A stretch of DNA of 64,000 nucleotides from Pseudomonadota bacterium (GCA_018241685.1 JAFEDJ010000069.1:124001-188000), one strand, 5' to 3'; positions 33,272 to 42,240 are shown, counted from the stretch's first letter. Numbers and translations: made by a program. The notes: a model not told the origin generated them from the sequence alone.

Positions 33272-33682
33272 TCAGATCTCGAACCAGCCCGGCAAGGCAC
33301 GGCGGTAGCGGCGGACCTCGACGAGGGTCGTCGGCACCAGATCGGTGAGGATCTGCCACAGGTGTTCGCGGCCCTGCCGCGGCGAACCGACGGCAGCGAT
33401 GTTTAGGGTCTCCCAGGCGTGCCAGTCGACGTGCTCCATCTCCTCCTTGTCCGTCTCCGGCATGTCGCGGGCGCTGACGCGCATCACCTCCAGGCACTCG
33501 ACGATCTTCTCGTGCAGGGACGGCGAGGCGAACAGGGACTCCCGATCCCGCCCAGCGGCGCAGCGGACGATCGCCACGCCGGCGTCGTGCAGGTTTCCGA
33601 GCAACGCGCTGCGCAACACGGCATTACCAACCTGGGGAGGCGTTGCCGCGCTGGCGCGGCGGGGAACGGGAGAATTGCTCAT
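33272..33682 (-). CDS. Small helical protein, divergent HepT/DUF86-like
   Basis: A 136-residue helical protein I cannot name with certainty. The pattern of residues 25-130 resembles HepT-type proteins (DUF86): an N-terminal helix with LHDAGVAIVRCAAG, then HEKIVECLEVMRVSARDMPE, and VDWHAWETLNI near the point where HepT has IPW..I..mRN. The end LWQILTDLVPTTLVEVRRYR also fits. The HepT RNase motif RX4-6H is not present (LNIAAV instead), so no RNase activity is expected. No MntA-type partner is adjacent. AGGAAA lies before the ATG. It follows metX by 51 bp on the same strand. Confidence 0.5.
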   Translation of the reverse strand: MSNSPVPRRASAATPPQVGNAVLRSALLGNLHDAGVAIVRCAAGRDRESLFASPSLHEKIVECLEVMRVSARDMPETDKEEMEHVDWHAWETLNIAAVGSPRQGREHLWQILTDLVPTTLVEVRRYRRALPGWFEI

Positions 33683-33733
33683 GTCGATCTTTCCTGTAAT
33701 ACAGCCGGACCAGCCGGGGCCCGCATTCTCGTC

Positions 33734-34870
33734 CTAATGTATGTACGAAATATGACTCGGCACACGGCTGTTCGTAAGCAAGGATTGCACTTCGCCGGAG
33801 TGGAATTCGGCCAGGAAGCGCCGGATCGCCGGCTCGAAGCGCCCGGCGTCGATCAGGAAACCGTCGTGGCCGTGCTCGGAATCGATGGCGATCAGGCTGG
33901 CCCGCGCCAGCTGGCTGACCAGCGCGAGCTGATCCTCCGGCACGTAGAGCGCATCCGACGGCACCGAACCGACCAGCACCGGCTGGCGGATCTGCTCCAG
34001 CGCCAGCCGGCAACCGCCCCGTCCGCGCCCGATGTCGTGGGTATCCATCGCGTCGAGAAGCACCCGGTAGCTGTGCGCGTCGAAGCGGCGGGTCAGGTTG
34101 TCGCCGTGATGGCGAACCCAACCCTGCACGGCCAGCGCATCCGGATCGGCAGCCCGCGCGCCGAAGATCTCCTCGGCGGCGCTGCGCCCGAAGCGCCGGC
34201 CCAGCGATGCCGGGCTGCGATAACCGACCATCGCCATCGCCCGCGCCGCGGCGAGGCCGGCCAACGGCGGATCGGACGGATCGTAATGACCATCGCGGTA
34301 CTTCGGGTCGGCCGCCAGCGCCAGGCGCTGGGCTTCGCTCCACGCCACGCACCACGGCGAATGGGCCGCCGAGGCGGCGATCGTCACCACCGCTCCGACC
34401 CGCTGCGGATCGAGCAGCGCCCACTCCAGCGCCTGCAGGCCGCCCATCGACCCACCGATCACGAAACGGATGCGGCGGATGCCGAGGGCGTCGGCCAGTG
34501 CAATCTGCGCACGCACCTGGTCGCGGATGGTGAGGCGCGGAAAACGCGCGCCCCATGGCCGCCCGTCCGGCGCCAGCGTTGTCGGCCCAGTGCTGCCGTA
34601 GCAACCGCCGAGCACATTGCTGCAGACGATGAACTGGGTCGTCGGGTCGAGCGCCCTGCCCTTGCCGAACAGCGGCGCCCACCAGTCGTCGGCGTCCGCC
34701 GAACCGGTCAGGGCGTGGCAGACGATGACCGCGTTGTCGGCCCGTGCCGACAGTTGGCCCCAGGTCCGGAAGGCAATCTGCGCTCCGGGCAGGCTCTCCC
34801 CCGACTCCAGCGCGAAGTCGCTCCCCATCTGGAACAGGCGGGTCTGATCGGACAGGCGCACAGCGCTCAT
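33734..34870 (-). CDS. metX: Homoserine O-acyltransferase MetX
   Basis: A 378-residue alpha/beta-hydrolase-fold enzyme that acylates homoserine in methionine synthesis. The nucleophile is S141 in VIGGSMGGLQALEW, and the catalytic histidine is in IDSEHGHDGFLID. FRTWGQL, CHALTGSADADDWW and SNVLGGCYGSTGP are family hallmarks. Acetyl-CoA versus succinyl-CoA use cannot be decided with certainty from these motifs. The ATG overlaps the metY stop by four bases. In many proteobacteria metX is followed by metW; here it is not. Confidence 0.93.
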   Translation of the reverse strand: MSAVRLSDQTRLFQMGSDFALESGESLPGAQIAFRTWGQLSARADNAVIVCHALTGSADADDWWAPLFGKGRALDPTTQFIVCSNVLGGCYGSTGPTTLAPDGRPWGARFPRLTIRDQVRAQIALADALGIRRIRFVIGGSMGGLQALEWALLDPQRVGAVVTIAASAAHSPWCVAWSEAQRLALAADPKYRDGHYDPSDPPLAGLAAARAMAMVGYRSPASLGRRFGRSAAEEIFGARAADPDALAVQGWVRHHGDNLTRRFDAHSYRVLLDAMDTHDIGRGRGGCRLALEQIRQPVLVGSVPSDALYVPEDQLALVSQLARASLIAIDSEHGHDGFLIDAGRFEPAIRRFLAEFHSGEVQSLLTNSRVPSHISYIH

Positions 34871-36192
34871 GCCGCCGCTTCCAGTCCAGCCCGGCGCAGC
34901 GCGTGGTCGAAGTCGGCCTTGATGTCCTCGATGTGCTCGATGCCCACCGACACGCGGACCAGGTCCGGCCGCACGCCGGCACTCTTCTGCTCGGCCTCGG
35001 ACAGTTGCTGGTGGGTGGTGGACGCCGGGTGGATCACCAGCGTCTTGGCGTCGCCGACGTTGGCCAGATGGCTGGCCAGCTCCACGTTGTCGATGAAGGT
35101 CCGCGCCGCATTGGCGCCGCCCTTGATGCCAAAGTTGAGCACTGCGCCGAAACCGTTGCGCAGGTACTTCTTGGCCAGTTCGTGGTAGGGGCTGTCTTCG
35201 AGGCCGTTGTATTCGACCCACGCCACCTGCGGATGGGCCTTCAACCAGTGGGCCAGCTCAAGGGTGTTTTCCAGGTGGCGCTGCACGCGCAGGGACAGGG
35301 TCTCGACGCCCTGCAGCAGCTGGAAGGCGTTGAACGGCGACAGGCTCGGGCCGATGTCGCGCAGGCCTTCGACACGGGCCCGGATCGCGAAGGCGATGTT
35401 GCCGAAAGGGCCGCCGCTGCCGAACACTTCCCAGAAATTGAGGCCGTGGTAGCCCGGCGCCGGCTCGGTGAACAGCGGGAACTTGCCGTTGCCCCAGTCG
35501 AACTTGCCGGAATCGACGATCACCCCGCCGATGGACGTGCCATGGCCGCCGATCCACTTGGTGGCGGACTCGACGACGATGTCGGCACCGTGGTCGATCG
35601 GCCGGGCGATGTAGCCGCCGGCGCCGAAGGTGTTGTCGACGATCAGCGGGATGCCGACCTCGTGGGCGATCTGCGCCAACGCCTCGAAATCCGGGATGTT
35701 GAAGCGCGGGTTGCCGATGGTCTCCACGTACAAGGCCTTGGTGTTGGCGTCGATGGCGCGGCGGAAGTCCTCCGGATCGTCGCCCTCGACGAACTTCACG
35801 TCGATGCCGAGGCGCGGCAGCGTGACCTTGAACTGGTTGTAGGTGCCGCCATACACGTAGCTGGTGGACACGATGTTGTCGCCGGCCTGGGCGATGGTGG
35901 TGATCGCCAGGAACTGGGCGGCCTGGCCCGAGCTGGTGGCCACCGCCGCGACGCCTCCTTCGAGCGCAGCGATGCGCTGCTCGAAGACGTCGGTGGTGGG
36001 GTTCATGATGCGGGTGTAGATGTTGCCGAACTCCTTCAGCGCGAACAGGCGCGCGCCGTGGTCGGCGTCGTCGAAGGTGTAGGACGTGGTCTGGTAGATC
36101 GGCACGGCGCGGGCATTGGTGCCCGGCGCCGGCTGCTGGCCGGCATGGACCTGCAGGGTTTCGAAGCGGTAGGCGGCTTTACGGTCGGTCAT
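34867..36192 (-). CDS. metY: O-acylhomoserine sulfhydrylase MetY
   Basis: A 441-residue PLP enzyme of the Cys/Met metabolism family that makes homocysteine from O-acylhomoserine and sulfide. The PLP lysine is K212 in VVESATKWIGGHG. FETLQVHAGQQPAPGTNARAVPIYQTTSY at the start and FGNIYTRIMNPTTDVFEQR are typical of MetY rather than MetB/MetC. Length fits (about 430). It overlaps metX, so the two steps from homoserine to homocysteine are co-expressed. No S-adenosylmethionine riboswitch was seen in the short 57-bp upstream gap. Confidence 0.94.
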   Translation of the reverse strand: MTDRKAAYRFETLQVHAGQQPAPGTNARAVPIYQTTSYTFDDADHGARLFALKEFGNIYTRIMNPTTDVFEQRIAALEGGVAAVATSSGQAAQFLAITTIAQAGDNIVSTSYVYGGTYNQFKVTLPRLGIDVKFVEGDDPEDFRRAIDANTKALYVETIGNPRFNIPDFEALAQIAHEVGIPLIVDNTFGAGGYIARPIDHGADIVVESATKWIGGHGTSIGGVIVDSGKFDWGNGKFPLFTEPAPGYHGLNFWEVFGSGGPFGNIAFAIRARVEGLRDIGPSLSPFNAFQLLQGVETLSLRVQRHLENTLELAHWLKAHPQVAWVEYNGLEDSPYHELAKKYLRNGFGAVLNFGIKGGANAARTFIDNVELASHLANVGDAKTLVIHPASTTHQQLSEAEQKSAGVRPDLVRVSVGIEHIEDIKADFDHALRRAGLEAAA

Positions 36193-36249
36193 GGAAGCGC
36201 TCCTTGGTCTGTCTGTATCGGTCTGTTGTCGTTTCGTATGCCGGCCTGC

Positions 36250-37599
36250 TCAGGCCCACACGCCGCTGCGGCGGTCCTCGACGCGCTTGGCCTTGTGGGT
36301 GGCGCGGGGCAAGGTGTCGGGCGGCAGGATGGTCACCACCGCGCTGACGCCGGTGATCGACTTGAGCTGGCGGCCGAAGTGGTGGGCCAGTTCCTCGTTG
36401 CTGCCAGTGAATGCGGCGCTGCGCTCCAGCTCCACGGTGAGCCGGTCCAGGTGGTTCTCCCGCTCGACGATCAGCCGGTATTCGCCAGTCAGGTTGTGGT
36501 CGCGGCGGGCGATGGCCTCCACGTCGCTGGGGAAGAGATTGGCACCCTTGATGATCAGCATGTCGTCCAGGCGCCCATGCACGCCCTGCAGACAGATCGA
36601 CGTACGCCCGCAGCCGCAGGGCTCGGAGGTGAAGGACACGATGTCACCGGTACGGAAGCGCACCATCGGGCGGGCGCTCTTCTTCAACGTGGTCAGTACC
36701 AGTTCGCCGCGGCCGCCCTCTTCCACCGGCTCGTTGGTCTCCGGGTGGAGCACCTCGACGAGGATGTGGTCCTCGGCCCAGTGCAGGCCGTCCTTCTCCT
36801 CGCACATGCCGGCGCAGGAGCCGAAGATGTCCGACAGCCCGTAGTAGTCATATACCGAGGCACCCCACAGGTCCTCGATGCGCTGGCGGGTTTCCGGGAT
36901 CGAGCCGCCGGGTTCGCCGGCCACGAAGATGCGCCGCACGGCGAGGTCCTTGCGCAGGTCGATGCCTTCCTTGATCGCCGTCTCGCCCAGGTACCAGGCA
37001 TAGGACGGCGTGGTCCAGATCGCCGTCACCTGGAACTGGCGCAGGATGGCCAGCAGGCGTTCGGACGGCACGGTGCCGGCGTGGATCGACAAGGCACCGA
37101 GCTTCTGCGCACCGAGCACGCAGGGGCCGCCGACGAACAGGGAGAAGTTCAGGGAGTGGGCGTAGCGGTCCTCCGGACGCAGCCCGGACGACCAGAACTG
37201 GCGCGCCTCGTAGTCGATCCACTCGTCGAAGTCGGTGGCGCTGAAGGGTGAGGCCGTCGGCACGCCGGTCGAGCCGCTGGAGGCGGAGATATAGACGATG
37301 TCCCGCTCGGGCACCGCCACCAGGTCGCCGAAGGGCGGCAGTGCCAGCTGGCGCTCCCGCAGGGTCTGCTTGTTGATGAAGGGGAAGCGGCGAATGTCGT
37401 CGAGGCTGCGCACCTCTTCCGGATGCACGCCGGCCGCATCGAAGCTGGCCCGGTAGAACGGGGAGTTGTAATAGGCGTGATGCAGGTGCTTCTGCAGCAG
37501 CTGCAGCTTCAGAGCATCCCAATCGGCGCGGGACTGGGTTTCGAGGGCTTCGTCCCAGAAAGGGCGATGGCTTTGGGCGGGCGCGGAGGGGCGGGACAT
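36250..37599 (-). CDS. Phenylacetate-CoA-ligase-like AMP-binding enzyme
   Basis: A 449-residue adenylate-forming enzyme of the PaaK group. The N-terminal LQLLQKHLHHAYYNSPFYRASF is characteristic. The P-loop is ISASSGSTGVPTASPFS, followed by YGLSDIFGSC, RFRTGDIVSFT and the late GRLDDMLIIKGANLFPSDVE. It should couple an aromatic or other carboxylic acid to coenzyme A. No paa catabolic genes are nearby, and it lies 134 bp after the NRPS-like gene on the same strand. It may supply an acyl-CoA for a separate pathway or serve the NRPS product; that is open. FTSEPCGCGRT is a cysteine motif seen in this family. Confidence 0.85.
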   Translation of the reverse strand: MSRPSAPAQSHRPFWDEALETQSRADWDALKLQLLQKHLHHAYYNSPFYRASFDAAGVHPEEVRSLDDIRRFPFINKQTLRERQLALPPFGDLVAVPERDIVYISASSGSTGVPTASPFSATDFDEWIDYEARQFWSSGLRPEDRYAHSLNFSLFVGGPCVLGAQKLGALSIHAGTVPSERLLAILRQFQVTAIWTTPSYAWYLGETAIKEGIDLRKDLAVRRIFVAGEPGGSIPETRQRIEDLWGASVYDYYGLSDIFGSCAGMCEEKDGLHWAEDHILVEVLHPETNEPVEEGGRGELVLTTLKKSARPMVRFRTGDIVSFTSEPCGCGRTSICLQGVHGRLDDMLIIKGANLFPSDVEAIARRDHNLTGEYRLIVERENHLDRLTVELERSAAFTGSNEELAHHFGRQLKSITGVSAVVTILPPDTLPRATHKAKRVEDRRSGVWA

Positions 37600-37733
37600 G
37601 ATGCGGACCAACGAAATACGCGAAGGCCCGACTCTAGTCCCGCCCCTCCGGGGGCCCAACCAAGCAATTCTTATGAGCTTTGCAGCTGCATGCCGAATAG
37701 CTTTTCAGGTGCAGTACTGAAATCGCCCGTTTT

Positions 37734-40700
37734 TCAGCCCTGCCAGGGCTGGGCCGGCGAGCCGCTCCACGCCGTCTGGGCCGGCAGGCTTTCGCCCTTC
37801 ATGACCAGGGTCAGCGGCCCGAGGCGCACGCCGTCGCCGATCCGGCTGTCGTACAGCACGGTGCCGCGTACGCCGACCGTCACCTGCGCGCCAATGTCGA
37901 TGCGGCCGATCTTCATGATGCGGTCCTCGAACAGGTGGGTCTGCGGCCCCGACCAAGCATTCAGCTCGGCCTGATCGCCGATCGTCACGCAGTCGAACTC
38001 GGTGATGTCGGTGGTATCCATATACACGCCGCGCCCGGTATGCACGCCGATCAGGCGCAGGACCACCGGCAGCATCGGCGTGCCGCGCAGGTATTCGAGG
38101 AAGTTGGGCACGGCGATGGATTCGTAGACGCTGGTGACCGCCTCGCTGACCCACACGAAGGGCGTCCACATGGGGATCGCCCGCGGCCGGTAGCGGCCGA
38201 TCAGCAACCACTTGAGCAGCACCACCAGCAGGAAGCCGCCGATGCCGTAGCAGATGCCCGCCAGCGTCAGCTGCCAGGACAGCTTGAACCAATTCTCGTC
38301 GGCGGCGGCCGGCATCGCAGCCAACACGATCACGTAGCCGACGCCGATGATCAGCGACAAGGGAATCAGTATACGCGCGGCCTCGACGATGCCGCGCCCG
38401 ATGCGTCGCCAGATGGACGGGCGGAAGGTCAGCGAATCCGGGAAGCCCATCACCTCCTCACGGGACGGCAGCTCCAGTGCCGGCGAGCCGAGCCAGGTCT
38501 GGCCGGAAGCCATCCTTTCCGTAGCGGGCGCTTTCGACTGCACGCCGAGCAGCACACCGGGAGGCAGCGTCGTGCCATCGGGCACGTAGGCGCCATTGCC
38601 GACGAAGCTGCGCTGGCCGATCACCGTGTTGTCCACCGACATCCAGCCGGCGTCGATCTTCTCATCACCGAGCATCACCGCGTCGGCGATGAAGGCCTCG
38701 TCGCCGAGGGTCAGCATGTCCGGCACGATGCCCATCGCGGTGGAGATTTCCGCGTCACGACCGATCTTGGCGCCGAGCAGGCGATACCACACCGGCGCGT
38801 AAATCGTCGCGTACACCCCGTGCAGCACATTGAGGCTGGCCACCTGGATCTGGTTGGCCAGCCATTTGCGGCAATACACATTGCTGTGCACAGGCCAGGT
38901 GCCCGGCAGCAGGCGCGGCAGCACCAGCCAGCGGATGGCGGCGGCGATCAACGCGGTGCCGATGACCAGTACGCTACTGGCCGGCAACGCCAGCACCGTA
39001 TAGCGCATGACCGCCCAAAGATAGCTGTGGGCTCCGGCTGCCGACGGATCGAAGGCGCCATCGTCGAGCGCATCAATCAGCACGAAGGTCGGAAAGATCG
39101 GCAGGAAGAACAGCAAGGCCGTCATTGCGGCACCCAGCCCGAAGAAGAGCGCTTCCAGTTTCCGGCGCAGGGCACTGACCGGGGGCCGAACCAGCCTTTC
39201 CTTATCCGTCAGGTGGCGCACGTAACGAGCCGGCGAACCGTCCCAGACTTCCCGCTCGCCGATCCGTCCCCCCCGCGGCAAGGCCGCCAGGCCTTCGATG
39301 CGGCCATGGGGCGCGATCGCCGTGTCGTCCTCCAGCACCACGTAGGAGCCGACATTACTCTCCGCCCCGATGTCGATGGCGCCGACGATCAGCTCCCCGC
39401 CCTCGACGCGTACGTTCTCCAGGTTGACCTGGGAGCCGATGCTGGCGCCGTCGCCGACGGACAGCAGCCACGGCTGGCGGATCGTCACCGAGCCGATCAC
39501 CACGTCCTCGCCGATACGCGCGCCCAGAGCGCGCAGGTAGCCGCAATACAGGGAAGAGCCGGACAGCAGGTAGGCCGGTGCGGTCTGCTGCAGACGGTCG
39601 GCCAGCCACCAGCGGAAATAGGTCGCGCCCCACAGGGGGTAGCGCCCCGGGCGGATGCCGACCAGCAGGATCCGGCTGGCGACCACTGCCACGCCGAAAG
39701 TGACGAGGTAGGTGCCGAGGAAGACCAGCATCGACGCGCCCATCGCGCGCCACACGCTGTCCCCCGGATCGCCGGTGAAGAAGTGATAAGTGAAGAACGG
39801 TGCCAGCCAGTTGAGGATGTGCAGGCCGATCATGAAGGGCAGCGTCACCGCCTGCGCGAGGCCGCACAGGAAGCGCCGCAGCGGCGGCACCTGCACGAAG
39901 GGGCGCGAGCTGACCGCCGAGTGGCGGCGGGCGCCCTCCTCCATCGCCGCCGCGATGTCCTCCACCCGACGCTGGCAATACACGTCGCGCACGGTCATGC
40001 CGGCAAAACGTGGATCCGTCCGCAGTGCGGACACCAGGCGCGCGGCAAGCAGGGAGTGACCGCCGAGGTCGTTGAAGAAATCGCTGTCCCGGCGGATCGG
40101 AAGCCCTGGGAAGAAGCGGGCCAGGCCGGCAAACAGTGCGACCTCCGCTTCGGTAACCGGCTCGTCCGACTCGGTCGCTGCGGTCGGCACGCTCATCGGC
40201 ATCGCACGCAAGGCCTTGCGGTCGATCTTGCCCGAGGTCAGGCGCGGGATCGTCTCGATCAGCTCGAAGTGGCTCGGCACCATGTAGGACGGCAAGGTCT
40301 CACGCAGATGGGCGCGCAGGCCCGCCACGTCCAGCCGCCCGCTTTCCGCCGCCATGATGTAGGCGACCAGTTGTTCGAGTTCGCCGACCGGCTTGAGCAC
40401 CACTGCCGCCGTCGCATTGACGAGCCGGCGGGTCAGCGCAGCCTCGATCTCGCCCAGCTCGACACGAAAGCCGCGCACCTTCACCTGGTCGTCGGCCCGC
40501 CCCAGGCACTCCACCCGGCCCTCCCCGTCGATGCGAGCCAGGTCGCCGGTGCGGTACAGGCTCGCCTCGTGGGGATGTTCGGCCCACGGATTGGGCCGGA
40601 ACTTCTCGCAGGTCAGTTCGGGCCTGCCCAGGTAGCCGGCAGCGACCCCCGGGCCGAAAATGCATAATTCGCCGGTTTCGCCGGCGGGCAGCAGTTTCAT

Positions 40701-41690
40701 GTCGGCATCGACGACGAGCAAACCATAGTTGGGCAGCGGCCGGCCGATGGTCACCGCCTCACCCGGCCTAAGCGCAGTGATGCTGGCCGAGACAGTGGCT
40801 TCCGTCGGACCATAGGTGTTGAAGACCTGCCGCGACGGCGTCGCCCAGCGGTCGGCCACAGACTGGGGGCAGGCCTCGCCACCCAGGTTGATGAGCCGCA
40901 GGCCGGGCACATCGGTCGCGAAAAGCGCCAGCAGCGTCGGCACCGCATGCAGCACGGTGATGCCGTGCTCCTGCAGCGCCTTCGGCAAGGCATCCGGATC
41001 GGCGGTGATCTCCTGCGGCGCGATCCACAGGCTGGCGCCGACCAGATAGGCGATCCAGATCTCTTCGAAGGACATGTCGAAGGCGACCGAGAAACCCTGG
41101 TAGACCCGGTCGTCACCGCGAATGCCGAGCACCTCGTTCTCGCTGCGCAGGAAATGGCAGATCGCCCGCTGGCTGATCGGCACGCCCTTTGGGACGCCCG
41201 TCGACCCCGAGGTGTAGATCACATAGGCCGGATCGTCCGGGCTGGCGCCGCTCCGGCGGCGCAAGGGCAGCACGGCATCGCGCAACAGTTCCATCGGCGA
41301 CCACGCCGGACATTCGATCGCGGGGCGCTCCCGCTGCGTGATCAGCCCGACACCCTGCGCATCCTTCAGGCACACCGCAACGCGTTCGGCCGGCGCATCC
41401 GCGTCGAAGGGCAGCCAGGCGGCGCCGGTCTTGGCGATGGCCAGTTGGGCCACCAGCAAGTCAATGCCTCTGGGTAGCCACAGGCCGACGATGTCGCCGG
41501 GCGTCACACCCGCCTCGATGAGGTGATGCGCCATCAGATCCGCTCGCTCGTCGAGCATGCGGTAGGACAGGCGCTCGGTCCCCCAGATCAGGGCCGGGCG
41601 TTCGGGATGACGACCTGCGGTCGCCTCGAAAAGGTCCGCCAGGGTTTCTTCAGTGAGAAAATCCGGTCGGAGGGGGCCTTTGACAATCAT
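37734..41690 (-). CDS. Single-module NRPS of Pls/PosA type (A-PCP-membrane/hexapeptide)
   Basis: A 1318-residue multidomain protein. Residues 1-500 are an adenylation domain: YTSGSTGVPKGV (159-170), VAFDMSFEEIW with D205 (the residue that binds the alpha-amino group), NTYGPTEATV (291-300), YRTGDLAR, and GKIDRKAL with the catalytic lysine. A carrier domain follows with the pantetheine serine S546 in LGGHSLLAARL. From about residue 620 on are several membrane helices alternating with left-handed beta-helix (hexapeptide acyltransferase-like) segments, for example VVIGSVTIRQPWLLSVGDGASIG. There is no condensation or thioesterase domain. This architecture matches the Pls/PosA family, of which epsilon-poly-lysine synthetase is the known example. 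Substrate is not established. Confidence 0.85.
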   Translation of the reverse strand: MIVKGPLRPDFLTEETLADLFEATAGRHPERPALIWGTERLSYRMLDERADLMAHHLIEAGVTPGDIVGLWLPRGIDLLVAQLAIAKTGAAWLPFDADAPAERVAVCLKDAQGVGLITQRERPAIECPAWSPMELLRDAVLPLRRRSGASPDDPAYVIYTSGSTGVPKGVPISQRAICHFLRSENEVLGIRGDDRVYQGFSVAFDMSFEEIWIAYLVGASLWIAPQEITADPDALPKALQEHGITVLHAVPTLLALFATDVPGLRLINLGGEACPQSVADRWATPSRQVFNTYGPTEATVSASITALRPGEAVTIGRPLPNYGLLVVDADMKLLPAGETGELCIFGPGVAAGYLGRPELTCEKFRPNPWAEHPHEASLYRTGDLARIDGEGRVECLGRADDQVKVRGFRVELGEIEAALTRRLVNATAAVVLKPVGELEQLVAYIMAAESGRLDVAGLRAHLRETLPSYMVPSHFELIETIPRLTSGKIDRKALRAMPMSVPTAATESDEPVTEAEVALFAGLARFFPGLPIRRDSDFFNDLGGHSLLAARLVSALRTDPRFAGMTVRDVYCQRRVEDIAAAMEEGARRHSAVSSRPFVQVPPLRRFLCGLAQAVTLPFMIGLHILNWLAPFFTYHFFTGDPGDSVWRAMGASMLVFLGTYLVTFGVAVVASRILLVGIRPGRYPLWGATYFRWWLADRLQQTAPAYLLSGSSLYCGYLRALGARIGEDVVIGSVTIRQPWLLSVGDGASIGSQVNLENVRVEGGELIVGAIDIGAESNVGSYVVLEDDTAIAPHGRIEGLAALPRGGRIGEREVWDGSPARYVRHLTDKERLVRPPVSALRRKLEALFFGLGAAMTALLFFLPIFPTFVLIDALDDGAFDPSAAGAHSYLWAVMRYTVLALPASSVLVIGTALIAAAIRWLVLPRLLPGTWPVHSNVYCRKWLANQIQVASLNVLHGVYATIYAPVWYRLLGAKIGRDAEISTAMGIVPDMLTLGDEAFIADAVMLGDEKIDAGWMSVDNTVIGQRSFVGNGAYVPDGTTLPPGVLLGVQSKAPATERMASGQTWLGSPALELPSREEVMGFPDSLTFRPSIWRRIGRGIVEAARILIPLSLIIGVGYVIVLAAMPAAADENWFKLSWQLTLAGICYGIGGFLLVVLLKWLLIGRYRPRAIPMWTPFVWVSEAVTSVYESIAVPNFLEYLRGTPMLPVVLRLIGVHTGRGVYMDTTDITEFDCVTIGDQAELNAWSGPQTHLFEDRIMKIGRIDIGAQVTVGVRGTVLYDSRIGDGVRLGPLTLVMKGESLPAQTAWSGSPAQPWQG

Positions 41691-41961
41691 TGGAGATCAG
41701 CAGAGTCGGTGACCCCCTGCCCACGTTCCGCAAAGCGGACGTGGCAACACGCAGTCGAAGCGCTCGGGCTCCAACTGCGGCAGGGAATCACGGGATGTGG
41801 ATGCGGCAGGCGTTGTGCCAGGAAAAACGACACATGCTTATAGCAGAACCCCCTTGCAACTGACTGACCGGATGCCCGTACAGACAGTGACAGGAGGGAA
41901 CAGCGGGAAGCGGGCATCGATAGCATCGCCAGTAAGCCGTATTTGCCGATTTCGGCAGTGG

Positions 41962-42009
41962 AAATGAAAATGGAGCAAAGTCGATTTTGACTTTGCTCCA
42001 TTTTCATTT
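41962..42009. repeat. Perfect 21-bp inverted repeat near tRNA-Pro
   Basis: Positions 41962-41982 and 41989-42009 are exact reverse complements, separated by GATTTT. The sequence is A/T-rich with a GGAGC core, unlike the GC-rich genes around it. It lies in a 355-bp stretch without a gene between the NRPS gene and tRNA-Pro. It may act as a bidirectional terminator or be the trace of a mobile element; no T-run directly follows. I saw nothing else identifiable in 41691-41961. Confidence 0.8.
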
Positions 42010-42010
42010 G

Positions 42011-42037
42011 AGTGCAAATAAAACTTCTATTTGCACT
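42011..42037. repeat. Second adjacent perfect inverted repeat
   Basis: AGTGCAAATA and TATTTGCACT form a perfect 10-bp inverted repeat with a 7-base loop, one base away from the 21-bp repeat and 8 bp from the tRNA-Pro 3-prime end. On the minus strand it would be the first hairpin after the tRNA and may help end or process the transcript. Confidence 0.7.
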
Positions 42038-42045
42038 TGAATTGG

Positions 42046-42122
42046 TGGTCGGGGAAAGAGGATTCGAACCTCCGGCCCCTGCGTCCCGAACGCAGTGCTC
42101 TACCAGGCTGAGCTATTCCCCG
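42046..42122 (-). tRNA. tRNA-Pro (anticodon CGG)
   Basis: A 77-nt tRNA with encoded CCA. Acceptor stem CGGGGAA pairs with TTCCCCG; the D arm is GCTC/GAGC; the anticodon loop TTCGGGA gives CGG for the codon CCG; the T arm is GGAGG/CCTCT around TTCGAAT. A promoter and hairpin lie directly upstream. Confidence 0.97.
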
Positions 42123-42135
42123 ACGCTTTACTGCT

Positions 42136-42159
42136 GAATTAGCGCTGCTTTGCTAATTC
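42136..42159. repeat. Hairpin in the tRNA-Pro 5-prime leader
   Basis: GAATTAGC and GCTAATTC form a perfect 8-bp inverted repeat with an 8-base loop, between the promoter and the tRNA. May guide processing of the precursor; function unproven. Confidence 0.5.
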
Positions 42160-42178
42160 CCTAAAACAGAAGACGTTC

Positions 42179-42206
42179 ATTTTACACTTAATTTCGACTT
42201 TGTAAA
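42179..42206 (-). promoter_or_regulatory. Promoter for tRNA-Pro
   Basis: On the minus strand TTTACA (42201-42206) and TAAAAT (42179-42184) are separated by 16 bp, in an A/T-rich segment 57 bp before the tRNA. Good match to a sigma-70 promoter. The A/T hairpin at 42204-42224 overlaps its upstream part. Confidence 0.65.
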
Positions 42207-42240
42207 GTATTTTTTTAATACTTTTTAAATCTGCCGAAGC

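Noticed and set aside
36193..36249. SAM riboswitch before metY
   Set aside because: The gap is 57 bp and shows no aptamer-like conserved blocks.
34744..37251. An 835-codon open frame antisense to metX, metY and the CoA ligase
   Set aside because: Shadow of well-identified genes on the other strand.
37935..40667. A 910-codon open frame antisense to the NRPS gene
   Set aside because: No domain is recognisable and the composition is that of a GC-rich shadow frame.
42041..42125. Prophage or island attachment repeat from tRNA-Pro
   Set aside because: No second copy of the tRNA 3-prime end was found in the window and no integrase is present.
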